Of a DNA stretch of 64,000 nucleotides, positions 1-12,235 are shown piece by piece. The stretch covers positions 7,691,307-7,755,306 of the forward strand of contig NC_085052.1 in NCBI RefSeq assembly GCF_963662255.1. The letters are read 5' to 3'. Source of the DNA: Cinclus cinclus (lineage: Eukaryota > Chordata > Aves > Passeriformes > Cinclidae). Both the position numbers and the translations under genes were made by a program. How positions within the stretch are numbered: the stretch's first letter is position 1; each line of letters begins with the position of its first letter. Under the pieces are notes generated by a model. It worked only from the letters and a program-made list of their open reading frames with translations. It searched no databases and was not told the DNA's origin.

Positions 1-2248
1 TTTCCTCCAAATTTACAGATCCAGTGAGATCTCTGTGTTGCTATTAGGCTATGACTCAGTTTTCCAAGGAGGCAGGTCAAGATTGAGCCTTCTACCCTTA
101 CTAAATTTGCTTCCTACCCTTTCCTCTGGAGACTGGGAAGCCATGAGAGCAGTGGATGAAGGAGATCTCATGAGCTGTGGAGAGTGGAAGAGTTCACCTT
201 AGAATGGTGAGCAAAATAAACACATTTAAAGCAAGAGAGTGTATGTGGAAATACTTTTTCAGGATGGTACAGAAGGAACTGACACAGACAGAATGGCACT
301 GAATCTAAAAATGATTAAAAGAAATGGGAATAGAGAACATTTAGAGTTACAGAAGGGACTTGTAAGTGCTCTGATGTCAAAAAGCTTTTTGTTTTTATTT
401 CTTTTATTTTTGGGCCCCCCAAGTAGCCTAGCAGTCTGTCAAGGGAAGCGTGTGCTGGAGCAACTGTCCTTGGAATTGCTGCAAATATTTTAGTGATTTT
501 TTGAAGGGAGTGGAGGGAAGTATTGGAATGTAATAGCCTGAGGAAAAAACTCTTTGCTGCCTAAAACCTCTGAATGCTTCACAGACTGATCTAGGAGCTG
601 GTGCTCTGCCAGATCCTATTTTTAAGCAATTAGGTTTATGAAGTTAGCTTCTCTGGCAGTATCACACAAGCATAGGGCCTGGAAAGGGAGTGGGGAACAC
701 GTGTGTAAGCATACGACTTTGGGGGGAAAAATAGAAACCTGAGTTAGGTGCCATGTTTTCATGTTTCCTAGTAAAGGGCTAATCTTAAGTGGGACTCAAC
801 AGCTCCTGAATTACACGGTCTACTTAACAGTAGGATCTGCTGCTTTTCTTGAATACATAATTAATTTTTTTTTTTTCTACTAATGCTTTCATTGCACTGC
901 AAGTGACTGTTCCAGACACATGTATTAGGAGTTTTCCTAGGGCAATGAGGAAACACCATCAGCTGGAGCATGTAAAGAAAGTAGAAAATATGCCAACAGG
1001 AGTCCTGTGTTAACTCACTGGGAGTGGGTTAATTACCATGTACTTTTGATTTCTGACTTCTCTAAAGGCACCCACATGTGCAGGCAAAACTGATCAAAAG
1101 TGTTTCCATGAATGTAACAGTAGTTTTTCTGTTTACAAAATACACTTCATGTAAAAGAAACTGGGGAGGCAGAAAAAATAGCGGGAAGATAAAGTCCACA
1201 TGAATCACTGCTGCTGCCTAAACACCAGTAATGCTATTAACAGTTCCAAATTTAACAGCTGTAGACAGAATCTGTCTTCCTTTATGCTGGCTGGAAAGTT
1301 CAGTTTACTTACTGTGTTCTCATTTTCTGATTTCAGCAACAAAAGTTGTTTGTCTGAGATTTTTCCAAATTCTAGGATAAAAAATAATGTTTTGACACCA
1401 CGATGGGAGAGCACTGCTGCATTTATAGTTCATATTACTGTGCCTACTCAGAATTTCTTTTGAGTGTGGAGTCCTTAGTAAAGCATAAATTGTTGTTTCT
1501 TTCCAAGATTGAATTCTAGAAACAATACTCACCATGGACTGAAATAGTTTTTGGACTCTATTAAGTTTAATTTTCTGCCCCACCCTCCTTAATTTCTGTA
1601 ATTCAAAATAACCCAGTAGGAAATCTTTAATTCATCTTCTCATTCTGTTCAACATTATTTTCCACCAGTATTTATGAGTCTTGTAACATTCTATTCTTAA
1701 AGAGTTGGTGTCGGGATCACAAATGTTTAGTATCAAATTCATTTTCCACTAGGAACTGGAAGTTAAAAACCTTTCTAAAATTGTTATTTTCCCATTCTGA
1801 AAACGTCCAGTAGTACTGTGCTTACACTTGAGCATGTTCTGCAGTATCAGAGGGTGAGGCAGACACAGCAATTTGATCTTTCCTGAGTGTTACAAAAATG
1901 GTCAGCATGTCTTTTATTTATTTTCTTTTTCTTGCCTGAATGACTGCTTAGAAACTGCAATGCTTATTTTATGGGCAAAGAATATACTGTCAGGAAGTAA
2001 TTTTTGGTATTGGAGCTTTTGGAAGACAGGCTGTATTCTCTTTGATTGTGTAAATGTGGAATAACTGTGGAGGCCATCAGAATAATTTCAGATATGTGCC
2101 AGTCAGAGAGAGGAATTGGTCAGATTTTTGGTGTGGTATGAAGCAGAGGAAGATACTGAGCATAGGACTGGTTGTAGGAACAGTTGCCTGGAGGCAGGAT
2201 GAGGCACACAGCCTTTTTAAGGCCATTTCACCATTAGCAGTTTGTAAT
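1..2248. other. non-coding DNA, nothing recognised
   Basis: AT-rich sequence with no open frame beyond about 90 codons and no exon with paired splice sites that I could support. A short T run lies near 867-878. If the acceptor at 3380 is real, this stretch would be intron of a plus-strand gene that begins left of the window; that is inference. Confidence 0.5.
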
Positions 2249-2810
2249 TGCAGTGGTTTAACCCCAGCTAGCACCTCATCCCCACTCAGCCACTCACTCA
2301 CTGCCTTCAGGTGGGATGGGGAGAGAGTCGGAAGAGTGAAAGTGAGAAAACCCGTGGGCTCAGATAAAGACAGTTTAATAGGGAAAGCAAAAACCACACA
2401 CACAAGGGAGACAAATCAAGGAATTATTCAGTGCTTCCCCTGGGCAGGCAGGTGTTCAGCCATCCCCAGGGAAGCAGAGATCTATCCAATGGTGACTTGG
2501 GAGGGCATCCCACCACCACTCCAAACATCTGCCCTTCCCTTCTTGCCTTCAGATTTCTGTACTGAGCATACTGCTGCATGGGCTGGCCTGTCCCTGTGCT
2601 GGGGTCAGCTGTCCTGGCTGTGTGTCCTCCCAGCTCCCCAGGCTGCTCACTGGTGGGGTGGGGTGAGGGGCACAAAAGCCCTTGACTCTCTGTTGGTGCT
2701 GCTGAGAAATAATGAAAACATCTCTCTGTTCCACACTGCTTCCAGACCAAATCCAAAGTGCAGTACAAGCTACCATGAAGAAATGAACTTTACCCCAGCC
2801 AAACCCAGCA
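2249..2810 (-). mobile_element. solo-type ERV LTR (bird ERVL-like family), minus strand
   Basis: On the plus strand the block opens with TGCAGTGGTTTAACCCCAGC. It continues through a GATAAAGACAGTTTAATAGG segment and a GGTCAGCTGTCCTGGCTGTG segment, and closes with a TTTACCCCAGCCAAACCCAG-like end. From memory this order matches the reverse complement of an abundant bird retroviral LTR that starts near TGTCCTGGTTTCAGCTGGG and ends in GGGGTTAAACCAC. No gag, pol or env frame is adjacent, so it is probably a solo LTR left by recombination. The edges are approximate and I could not define a clean target-site duplication. A 261-codon plus-strand frame (2054-2839) runs through it and is a by-product of its higher GC content, not a gene. 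Confidence 0.75.
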
Positions 2811-3380
2811 CCCTGTTACTACACAGGGTTCTGTGCTAAGGGATATACATTTTTGTGTTTAGTCTGAACTCCTGTTTTGGAGACTTTGAAACAAGGAGGT
2901 TCTACACATTCGTTATATATATGAGCAGCACAGAAAGCCTCAAGAATATATAGTTGTTACAAAAATTCAGCTGTTAAGGAAGGTAGTTATACTTTGGCAT
3001 GTTTAAAATAATGTTAATTGTATACAGTGATTCATAAGCTACATGAAGCTGAATAAGCCTTCCACTGTTTGAAAGAATGACAGTGGGCATTATGATCTTT
3101 GGGGAATCATTCATCCTGGCAGTTACAGGAGTCTAGGTAAAATCTGTATTTCACATAGAATCTGCTTTATCTGATCTAGGACATGATGTCCTAGAGTGAA
3201 GGTGTGAAAATTACTTCAAGCTGTTTCTGGAGTGTTGTGACTGATGTCAGATTTAGGTTAGTGCAGAGAAGAGAAGTCGTATAAAACTTGGAAATTGATC
3301 CTACTCTTAATGAGTTCCATTTCTGTATATTAATGAGAATATTGCTGTCCCTTCCTCCCTCTCTCCTTTCTTGTCTTCAG
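2811..3380. other. non-coding, ends in a strong polypyrimidine tract
   Basis: Nothing coding is seen. The last 40 bases are pyrimidine-rich (about 3347-3380) and end in TTGTCTTCAG. Upstream TTAATGA and ATTAATGAG motifs near 3307 and 3330 could serve as branch points. This is a good vertebrate 3' splice site by appearance. Confidence 0.4.
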
Positions 3381-3443
3381 GCTAAACGCCGCACTGAACT
3401 GAGTAGCACCAATGAATTCTCTTGCCATCCTGGCATACTGTAA
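3381..3443 (+). CDS. candidate terminal coding exon, gene unknown
   Basis: After the acceptor at 3379-3380 one frame, in phase 0, stays open for 20 codons (starts AKRRTELSS, ends CHPGIL) and stops at TAA 3441-3443. The other two phases stop within eight codons. A short in-frame tail after a strong acceptor is what a last coding exon looks like. The remainder of the gene would lie left of the window on the plus strand, and the downstream sequence would be 3' UTR. The first plain AATAAA I noticed downstream is near 7562, so the UTR would be long. I do not recognise the C-terminus. It may equally be a chance acceptor, since no other exon of the same gene is visible in the preceding 3.4 kb. Confidence 0.3.
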   Translation, partial: AKRRTELSSTNEFSCHPGIL

Positions 3444-4764
3444 AACTGCCAAAACCAGGAGGAACGCCCTAAATTGTGTAGAGATGCTTTTATCCAGTTG
3501 TCTAAACCATGGACAACCCCTTTTTTGTGTAGTGCATAGTTTGCTTTGTAGTCATGCCTTATCGTCTTTAAAGAACATGGAGTATCTGAATATAGTTGTT
3601 ATTTAGGTTTAATACTTCTTTGGAATTGCTTGTGTGCCAGTTGGGGCATGGAGGTCTTACCCCTAATCTAGAGCAGGGTGGCTTTTTGTCTTGGAGATCA
3701 TAAACACTGTCAGCAGGGTGAAGAGGGCTGAGATGCTGTTCAGTAGCCAGGAACAGGGATTTATTTCAGGTTTTTATGACCTTTGCATCTTTTCATTACC
3801 TTCTACAAGGTAAATACCTTGAGCTACAAAACAGAGGACAGCACGTTGCAATATGTTTTCTGATGCTGAATTCATGATCCCTCTTTGATTTCTTCTGTAT
3901 ATATATATATGTATATATATTTTTTTTCCAGCAGAGATTTGGCAATCACTGTTTTTCAATTTCTTTGACGTTTGGCCATCTGGAGCTGAGCAGAGCTTTA
4001 GTCACACACGTTAGCTGTGTGAAGTGGAGCAATGTACCATCTAGGGGACAGATTCAGCTCTAAAGTCAGCACAGTGGAATTAGCAAAGTTACATTAGGGT
4101 TGCACTGGGTCAGTCAGGTAGCTGCTTGCTATGCAGGTTACTGAGAAATGCCTTGGTGTTTTCTCAGCACTGAGGGATCTTGGTGTGAAGATGCCTGGGT
4201 TAAATTGATGCACACCAGTCAAATAATTTCCAGTTTTGTTTCTGTCCTGGTTAAACCAAATTATTTCTCTTTTGGTAATGCTCTGTAGGGCACTTGGGAC
4301 CTGGAAACAGCCCAGAGCTAGTGCTGACAGAGCCTATACTTTCAGGCTGCATTTAGGGTGCGTGTTATTCCCTGGATATCTCCCCAAGCGCTTTGTTTCT
4401 GTAGCTCTCTGCCCCAGCTTTTCCAGAAGAGATGACTTCAAAATCAGATGTGAGTGGATACAGTGGTATTAGGTGGTTGATTGAATCAGTGTTGGCTTGG
4501 GAGTTGACTTTGTGTCCTGGGTACAGGGATTGGCATTAGATACAGTGGACAAGTTTCCTTGTGTGACAGTACTTCTTTTCCCTTGAAAATGAGGCTGCCA
4601 ACACACTTCTGGAAAAAAGTGTATATTCCATAACATTATTGGTGAGATTTCCTCTTTCCATGACTGTGACATCCAGCTTTTCTCTGGGTCACATGAACAG
4701 CCCATAAGTGCTTTTTGTACCTTCTGGAGCAAGGCAGCAATGGGCAGCTTGCAATCTGCTGACT
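3444..4764. other. non-coding; possible 3' UTR
   Basis: There is no supported exon. An AT-dinucleotide run interrupted by one G lies at about 3897-3920, followed by a short T run. If 3381-3443 is a terminal exon, this is its 3' UTR; otherwise it is intron or intergenic DNA. Confidence 0.35.
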
Positions 4765-5580
4765 CTAGAGATTCTTGTATTCTTCTCCATTTTGAGTTGG
4801 GCTGAACGCTTTGAGCTCAATGCTGGGTTTCAGTTGTATCTCCATGTAAGGCAGAACATTACTTTCACAGTGCTTTACCTCTATTAAGTTGTTCCCATGA
4901 GTGTTTTGATAGAACCAGAAAGAGACTGTCGGGGCTTCTTGAAGACAGAGTCTAATTAGGAGTCTGCGAATGGTGCTATTTACAGGAGTGTGAACTGCAT
5001 TTCTGTTGCTGGAGTCCAGGTATGCAGGAATCAAAGCCCTCTGTTGCTGCTGTCTACACATCAGGGGTGTGATTATAACTTGCCGTATGTCACATGACAT
5101 AACATCTTTAATTGGGATAGTTTGGGGAACAGTACAAGGAAAGTCACAGTGGCTCGACTGCCAGCAAAGAACCTGTGTGTTTTGGTGAATAGACTGAGCT
5201 GAAATCCTGACCACCATGACTGAATTGCTGTTTCCCAGGCTCCATAGGAGCTTGGGTATGCCTACTGCTGCCATAGTTATGCCTTTGATGGGTTTTAGAC
5301 AAGCCCATGAGATTAATTTCAGAATTTCTCTATCCTTCTTGGTTGCTTTCTTGCAAATTGCTGCCCAGTGTGCTGTCCAGCCTGTCATTGAACGTTTTCT
5401 CCATGTGTGGCATGGCTGTACAGAATGAAAACCAGCAGGATTATAAATGTATGTAGCATCAGATGTTACCTCAATTTTGTTAACATGTAGTTTAGGTAAT
5501 ACCTGGTGACTTTCTTTCCTCTTGGCCTTTTGGTTTCCCTGCTGAAGACAGCTGCTCACAAACAGCTGTGTTGGTCCATT
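4765..5580 (-). CDS. long unrecognised open reading frame, coding status unproven
   Basis: The frame is open from just after an in-frame TAA at 5581-5583 to a TAG at 4765-4767, about 271 sense codons. That is far longer than expected by chance at this base composition. The first in-frame ATG is at 5388, giving about 207 residues. A possible minus-strand acceptor, GCTGTCTTCAG, lies just inside the 5' end, so it could also be read as an exon. The predicted protein is basic and cysteine-containing, with clusters such as TWRKRS and KKATKKDRE, a CRQQQQRA stretch, no signal peptide and no membrane segment. I recognise no domain. The plus strand of the same interval has two shorter open frames (5006-5188 and 5216-5428). 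It could be a single-exon gene, an old retrogene or mobile-element remnant, or a statistical accident. Confidence 0.2.
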   Translation of the reverse strand, partial: NGPTQLFVSSCLQQGNQKAKRKESHQVLPKLHVNKIEVTSDATYIYNPAGFHSVQPCHTWRKRSMTGWTAHWAAICKKATKKDREILKLISWACLKPIKGITMAAVGIPKLLWSLGNSNSVMVVRISAQSIHQNTQVLCWQSSHCDFPCTVPQTIPIKDVMSCDIRQVIITPLMCRQQQQRALIPAYLDSSNRNAVHTPVNSTIRRLLIRLCLQEAPTVSFWFYQNTHGNNLIEVKHCESNVLPYMEIQLKPSIELKAFSPTQNGEEYKNL

Positions 5581-6773
5581 TTACAGAGCTTTGAGGATTA
5601 ATGATTTTAATGCACAATACAGTAAAGGAACTTCGTGAAATCAGTGTTCACTCATTTGGCGACCAGGCTCTTTAATAATTAAAATAATTGCCCATAGTGG
5701 TTTTCTGCCTTTCCTGATGTCCAAAAGAGACACTCTTGACTTGACACAGGTGCTTCTATTACTGTGCAGATGATCTGAGGGCTGAATTTAACCACTGCCT
5801 TATGGTGGGGTCAGAAGGTGCAGAACAACTTCCCTTTTCAACTGCTCTGAGAAATCTTCAGTTGTTCTGCAGAGCAGCAGAAGCTGCTCTGCAAAATCAC
5901 CTCCCTGGTATTTCCAAGATTTTCAAATTTGCTGTAGGAGTAATGTTAAGAAGTGCAAGTTATGGGAGGTGAAGAATCCCAGAGGGAATCCATGTACAAA
6001 ATCAGTGAGAAAACATGGTGACACTTGTGCTACGGTTAGATAAATCCATTGTGAAGTATCTGGTCAGCAGGCATTTCCTAAGACTTAGGTGTACCATCAC
6101 AAATGGTATTGTCAGACAAATGGCAAATGCCTTGAAATCAGTAAGTTGGGGAACGAAAATAATTTGAGGCAGCAGTCATGGAACACATTTTGAGTGTGGC
6201 CTCTCCTCATCATGACCATCTGTTGTCACCTGTAAGTTGGCCTTCTCCTTTGAATGTGAAGCATCAAGCCCGTCCAGTGAACAGAACTGCCTGCTGAGGA
6301 TGTGACACAAATGAGGTGGCCCAAGGCCTTGTCTGCCAACAATTACTCTCATGGTTTAAATTCATACTGGAGTTTGCTGTGTGAAGTGGCTTGCATCACT
6401 AGATTTTTGGGATAAACGAGCCTGAATTTCTGTTTCACTAAGCAAGTAATTTGTATTATATTATTTTGTATTATAAAAATGTAATTTAAAGTAGTTAGGT
6501 CTTCATAGCAAGTCACTGAGGGTGTGTTTAATGGGATTCAGAGCACCACAATTAGGAAGTTTTGTCTGTGTTGCCACTGATACCAGTCAGAGCTGACCCT
6601 AGTTCTGTGATGCTCCACTGCTAAGTACAGGCCAGCTCAGCCTTTCCTCAATGCTACAGCTTCTCTCCTGCTCTGGGGTTCAGCATTCCAGATCCAAATG
6701 GTTAGCATGATCTAAGAGGGCAGGTGCAGGCTGTGATATGGGAGAGGTTATATAAGAAGAAGCTGGTGTATCC
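5581..6773. other. non-coding DNA, nothing recognised
   Basis: No exon or recognisable repeat is seen. A TATATAAG motif occurs near 6749, just before the G tract, but no transcript start evidence accompanies it. Confidence 0.4.
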
Positions 6774-6798
6774 GGGGGGGGGGGGGGGGAGGGGGGGG
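6774..6798 (+). repeat. G homopolymer tract
   Basis: Sixteen consecutive G, one A, then eight G. A run this long can fold as a G-quadruplex on the plus strand and is prone to length change and to sequencing error. A TATATAAG motif sits about 25 bases upstream. Confidence 0.9.
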
Positions 6799-9700
6799 TA
6801 GAAAGCACAGGTGATAGCATAACCTAGTAATGCTATTTTGTTCCTTCTCTGTCCTTTAGTCCAGCACACTAAGCATGACTCCCGTTACCTAATCCAGGGT
6901 AGTGTTGTCTTATTTGTTTAAGAAGAATGCTAATGATATTTTGAACAGGCTTAAGTGGGATTGAAGTATCATACAGGTGTGGGTTGGTCCTTTGCATGGG
7001 ACTGTAATCATTTTTTTGTCCAAACACCTTTTTGCCCAAATGTAGATAGGTATAAAAACCTACACTTCTGAATTAGAAATACAAATTCTTTTAAGTCCAC
7101 TTAGAAGCTTAGGGAATGTCACAGTATCTCTAACACACTTTCCTGAAAAGACACAACAGATATTTAAGCACAACATTTCATTATGTAAGTCTATTTATAT
7201 CAAAGTGTCATGTGGTTATAGGGAAAAAGAGATTTCATTTTTTCTTTGAACATCGTAAGTCAAAAGATGAAATTGAGTTTTCCACATTGACTGCTTCAAA
7301 TGTAGACATAATTAGGAAAATCTCTGTGAAGGTATTTTTGCTCTTATCCACCCAGTCACAAATTGATATAACAGATGATCAGCTTGGAGGAAAACAACCT
7401 ACTAAGGATAACTTACAGCCAGAGATCTGTATGAGGCTACGTTAGGGAGCAAAATAGAGCAGGTTTAAAGCTCTGTTTGGATGACCTTCAAATCCCATCT
7501 GCAGCTTCAAGTTTCAAATGTCAGCTGCAAGTAGATCATTGCACCAGAAACACTTAGGCAATAAAAGATCAAGGATGTCCTCTCTTTGCATTTGTTTCAG
7601 AGGAGAGGGTACTGTGTTGCCTCATTAGGAGCTGCTGTCTGTGGGTAGACTGATGTCTCTGGGAGGAATTGGGAAATCTTGCACACTGGGTCAATGCATC
7701 AAGGGTGGAAATGGGAATATCTCCACTAGATAAGACAAAAATATTAAAATTCACTATGTTAATGTAACTGCTTCTGTCTGGTGCTTGGGTCTTATGCCAT
7801 GAGGTGTGAATATCCACAGCTCAGAGCCATGATGTTTTGGAGACAGGGAGAAGAAAGCCAAAACTCCGCTGGGGTAAAGCTAAATGTAATCAAGCAGCTT
7901 TATGGCTTCTTGCCTCCTGAACTGCAGAATTCACCAGCAAGTTCAGAAGGCAGGCTGAAGGCAGACATCTGTCCCAATTCCTCTCTCAGTTGTGCACTTT
8001 CCTCTTGTGCTTTCATTGCTTACTTTAAGGAAATGGGGATAAAGGGGACGTATAATCAAGACACTGTTACTTTAGAAGCAAGACCTTAGGTCAGAGGTTT
8101 CTGCTGGCTAGAATGATCCTGGAGTCAAGTGAAAACAAACTGAGCCTTAGCTGCCTCCAAGAGGTATTTGGCAGAACTGAAGGGTTGCTCAGAGAAGAAG
8201 CTGCTCTGAAGTGCCATAAAAGGTTCAGCTTTTAATTGTTACCACTGATGTCATTCAAGCCTGATTCCCACTGGAACTTCCTCTGTGTTAATTATGGTCC
8301 TGAGGATGATAACTTGGCAAATGCAGCTGCAGCGTTGCTGTTGCATCAGTTAATTAATCATCCAGGCTGGATTGGAAAGATGTGTTCCTTTTCTCTCATT
8401 ATAAACAGCTGTAGAGAAAGGTTGTGGGGACTGAAAAGTCCTTTCCAGCTGTTTCACAGTGTGAGGGCTGCTGGATCCTCAGACTAATGTGCAGGTCTTA
8501 TGTGTCCATGTTTTCAAAGGCATCATGGTGCTTGTTCCCAAAAAAGAAACATGAAACACATCAAACTCCACAAAAGCAGGTCATCTTTGTCTCATCAGTA
8601 AAGCTATAGGAAAAGGCCATATGAATTAAATTAATACAGCTTTAATAACCTTTTAAAATAACTTGCACAGGTGAAGCAGACAGATTCTGTTAGGAAAAAA
8701 TTGAAGATACCCGGAGTGACTTTCTTAGACAAATGTAGAGGGATTATTACTGGGTTGGTTTTGGGACTAGTTTGCACACTCTTGTGATGCTGATTTCACT
8801 GTAGCTTATTAGTCTTTCCTTAGTGCCTCTTGCTGACCTGCTGCTTGAAGCCATGCAGACATCTGAAATGCAGCTCATAGGATTCCCTAGCAAAACCGGA
8901 GCTATAAGAACGTGGCCTTTGGAGTGACCTCTGACAGTTCATCCCTGCAGTGATCTGACTGTCAGAACTCTACCCCAGCCCAAACCAACACAGTGTCTCT
9001 TTATCTAGTCCTGTTAATCATGGGGAATATTTATGGACTTTGCTGTCTGAAGTGCAGGCTGAATGTTACTTCAGCTACACTTTGAAAGCCAGTGAGGTGA
9101 CATGTATTTACATTGCCGAACTGGGTCACTCTTTGACTTTGTGTAATTTGCTTCTGAACATGCCTGGGAGCAGAAAAGACATTTTTTAACACTATTATTT
9201 GGTGGTTGTTTAGGCAGATAAAAGCCTCAAGCTGTTATGTTTAATGTACCTCATAGACCCACATGGTGAAGTTTTAAGGCAAAAATAACTTATAGAAATG
9301 TCAATAGAGGTGAGAAATTACTATTTTTGAACTTGTAAATTAAACTAACTGCACTAAAGACATGTTCTTTGTATGGGGTGACAGGAAACAGTGATAAATA
9401 TGCTGATATATTTGTCAGGATAAGGATAACCTACAATCTTAAAATTGCATTCTTCCTCATTTGTTAATTAACTGATTACCGTAGAATTCTTGTGGAGAGC
9501 GGAGAGCTGTGTTTTATTAGTAGGGCACTGCAGAATTTGGTTTGTGTCCAGTGATTTTTCATGACAGGCTTGTGGCTAAAATAGCTGTCTGCATTGTCTG
9601 GGAGCACACCTGAATCTGGAATGACCTTTCTGATCTGATCTGGGAAAAGATCTTGCAGTGCCCTGTGCTTGGAATATTCTCCAAGATGTACTTAATCAGG

Positions 9701-11834
9701 TTGCAGATGACCTGCATTTGAAGTGAAAAATAAAAATAAAAAGTGACCTGGCCTCCTGCCTTGTAGGATGCTGTGGTATCTGCTAGAAGGGCCTTGGTGT
9801 CTGTTGTTACAAATCCAGTAATATTTATAGCTCTTATTAAGTCCGGACTTCCAAAAAGATACTGGAGAAAACTGGTGTTGCTTTTCTTGAGCCTCTCATA
9901 ACCCAGAGCTATCTTCATTTTCAGCTGTATTGCTTTAGATATGTCTTTCCTTCTATATAGTAATTCCACTTCCTTAATATGAACATGATCAAGGTCAAGA
10001 GATTAAAAAAAAAAAAAAAAAGATTCCTAACCATTGTCCCTTCTTTGACACTAATCTGGTCCATGAAGGCAGTGATTTTCTCAGTACTGTTTGGTTGCAT
10101 CCAGTTTAGGCCCCATGCAGTGAAATTGTACTTTATTCCTGAAGGAAACCTGACTCATAAGGTTGTGAGGATTCTGGCAGTGATACGTGAGAGAGCACTT
10201 GCCCAGCAGGTGAAGACACTGAAGATTCACACTGTGTGAAAATGCTGCCCAGATACTTCCTTTGCAGGCAGACCACCTCAGGAGCCAATGTCTGGCTGTG
10301 CTCCATGGTTGTGCTTTGTGTGAGCGGAGCGCGGGACTACTGGCCATGGCCAAAAATATGATGCCAGCCTTGCCTTGATTCCTACAATTGTTTTTGGTTT
10401 TTTTTTTCCTCACTTGCTGTAGTGTGGTAGTGAGAATTAAACATAAAATGCTTTTCTCTTTGCTCCTTGTTTTATTCTTTTACTGTAGTCTGGTTTTTGG
10501 TATGTTCTTATTCCCTGCATTGAAGTTTGAAAATGTCAGTTGCTGAAGGTTTTAGTTTTAGTCATGAAACTAATAATGTCAGGCTTTGTTAAAGATCTGG
10601 ATTTTGATTATCAGAAATACACTTAACATGAAACGTTTGCCACGTGAATTTAAGAACTCATTACAGACAATTGGGGAAGAGTAATACCTTTTTGGTAATG
10701 TCACAGGATTGCATTTTTGAGGAAGAAAAATTATGATAGAAAGTTTCATTTATCCTGCGAGGCTGATAAATTGTCTGTGGGTAGCTTTTAATGTTAATTG
10801 GAGGGAAAGCTTTGATGATTTAGTGTGGAGGAGATACTTATCTTTTGTGCAACTACTGATAGATAAAGTGAATCTTGCTCTAAAAAAAGCCTTTATAGTA
10901 TTAGATTTGCAGTGGGAAACCCATCAAGGCTGGGGTGAATGATGAGCATTGTACCAAGCACCATTTACACGCTGGAGGATCAGTGCCTGCAGCCTTGCTA
11001 ACCTAAATAGACAGCAGAAACAGAGAAACAGTTTATAGCCTTTATTTCTTTACTTATTTATTAATAAAGAAAGCTATATAAAGCCTTTTTGCTAATTTGG
11101 GCTCCAAGAGGTTGTTGTGAAGGATGTGTACTGGCAGGCAAATTGCCAAGAGTTCATCAGAGAAGCAGAAAACACAGTCCATCAAATGGATTAACCATGA
11201 CGTATATTATAGGTACATGTAAGATGTTGGAAAGTGAGTGACAGACTCTGAATCAAGTTAATAAAATTCACTTTGCATGGCAGAGTAGTTGGCTCTTTGT
11301 TGCAGCTGAATGGATCTGTGCATATTTCAGGGAGTGCTTTTAATCAGAGGTTGGTGTGCTGCACTTGGAGGCTTGTGAGATACACCCTAATATGTATGTC
11401 ACATTTTTAATTTTGGCTACTGCAGCCTGATACACAGAGAATCCATGTAAAACCAGCATTTAAAATAAATTTATTTGGTTTATTTCACAATGTTGAAATA
11501 AAATTGCGCTTTGCCTGCTTGTAGATCTAATGTTCCTGCTGATACTTAGTGAAACAGCCAGAATCACTTAGACCATCGGTATCTATCAATCTATTGATCT
11601 GCCTATATTTTCCTCAAAAACTCAAGTAGAAGCTGATGTGTGGAGGCCATTTGCCATCCTCAGATGGTGGCCGCTGATTTAGGTCAATTCTGATGGCGAG
11701 TTCTACGTCTGTCAGACCTTAGATATGACTTAGCTGATGGCTGAACAGGTCGAGGCATAGGGTACCACAAACCAGCTCCCCTCGTGCTCAGGCACAACTG
11801 CTGATGGGCCTGGGGCAGAAGTCACTCTGGCATT
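6799..11834. other. non-coding DNA with a poly-A run
   Basis: No supported exon. A 17-base A run lies at 10005-10021. The longest frame is a 136-codon minus-strand one at 9559-9969, within what chance allows for 64 kb. A short phrase at about 8972-8992 (CCCCAGCCCAAACCAACACA) resembles the edge of the 2.2-kb LTR, but is too short to call. Confidence 0.4.
10005..10021 (+). repeat. poly-A run
   Basis: Seventeen consecutive A. No retro-element body is recognisable on its 5' side, so I treat it as a simple homopolymer rather than the tail of an insertion. Confidence 0.85.
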
Positions 11835-12235
11835 CATAGAACCATGGAATGCGGGGCTGGGAATTGCCTCTAAGATCATCAACCTGGCACTGCCAAGCCC
11901 GTCACTAAGCTGTGTCCTCAAGTGCCACTTCCACACGGATTTTAAACCCCTCCAGGGATGGCGACTGCACCACTGCCCTGGGCAGCCTGTTCAAGTGCTT
12001 GACAGCTCTTTCTGTGAGGAAATTGTGCCTAATATCCAATCTAAACCTCCACTGCTGCCATTTGAGGCCATTCCCTCTCCATCCTGTGGTCTTGTGAGTT
12101 GTTTCTGGGTACAAGAGCCCGACCCCCATCTGGCTGCATCCTCTTGTCAGGGAGTTGTAGAGAGCGATCAGGATCCTCCTGAGCCTCGTTGTCTCCATGC
12201 TCAGCACCTCCAGCTCCCTGACCACTCCTCCTCAG
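11835..12235 (-). mobile_element. CR1 LINE 3' fragment
   Basis: Read on the minus strand, it runs through the CR1 landmarks in order: CTCAGGAGGATCCTGATCGC with CTCTACAACT, GGTTTAGATTGGATATTAGG, CAGGCTGCCCAGGG, CATCCCTGGAGGGGTTT, GTGGCACTTGAGGACA, a degraded GATGATCTTAGAGG and an ATTCCATGGTTCTATG tail at 11835. These belong to the last part of the CR1 reverse-transcriptase ORF and the 3' UTR. The copy is 5' truncated and carries frameshifts and stops, so it is inactive. Confidence 0.9.

Noticed and set aside
2054..2839. 261-codon plus-strand open frame
   Set aside because: It overlaps the minus-strand LTR almost entirely and has no protein-like organisation; it follows from repeat composition.
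8965..8995. Short match to the edge of the 2.2-kb LTR family
   Set aside because: Only about 20 bases agree and no other LTR landmark lies nearby.
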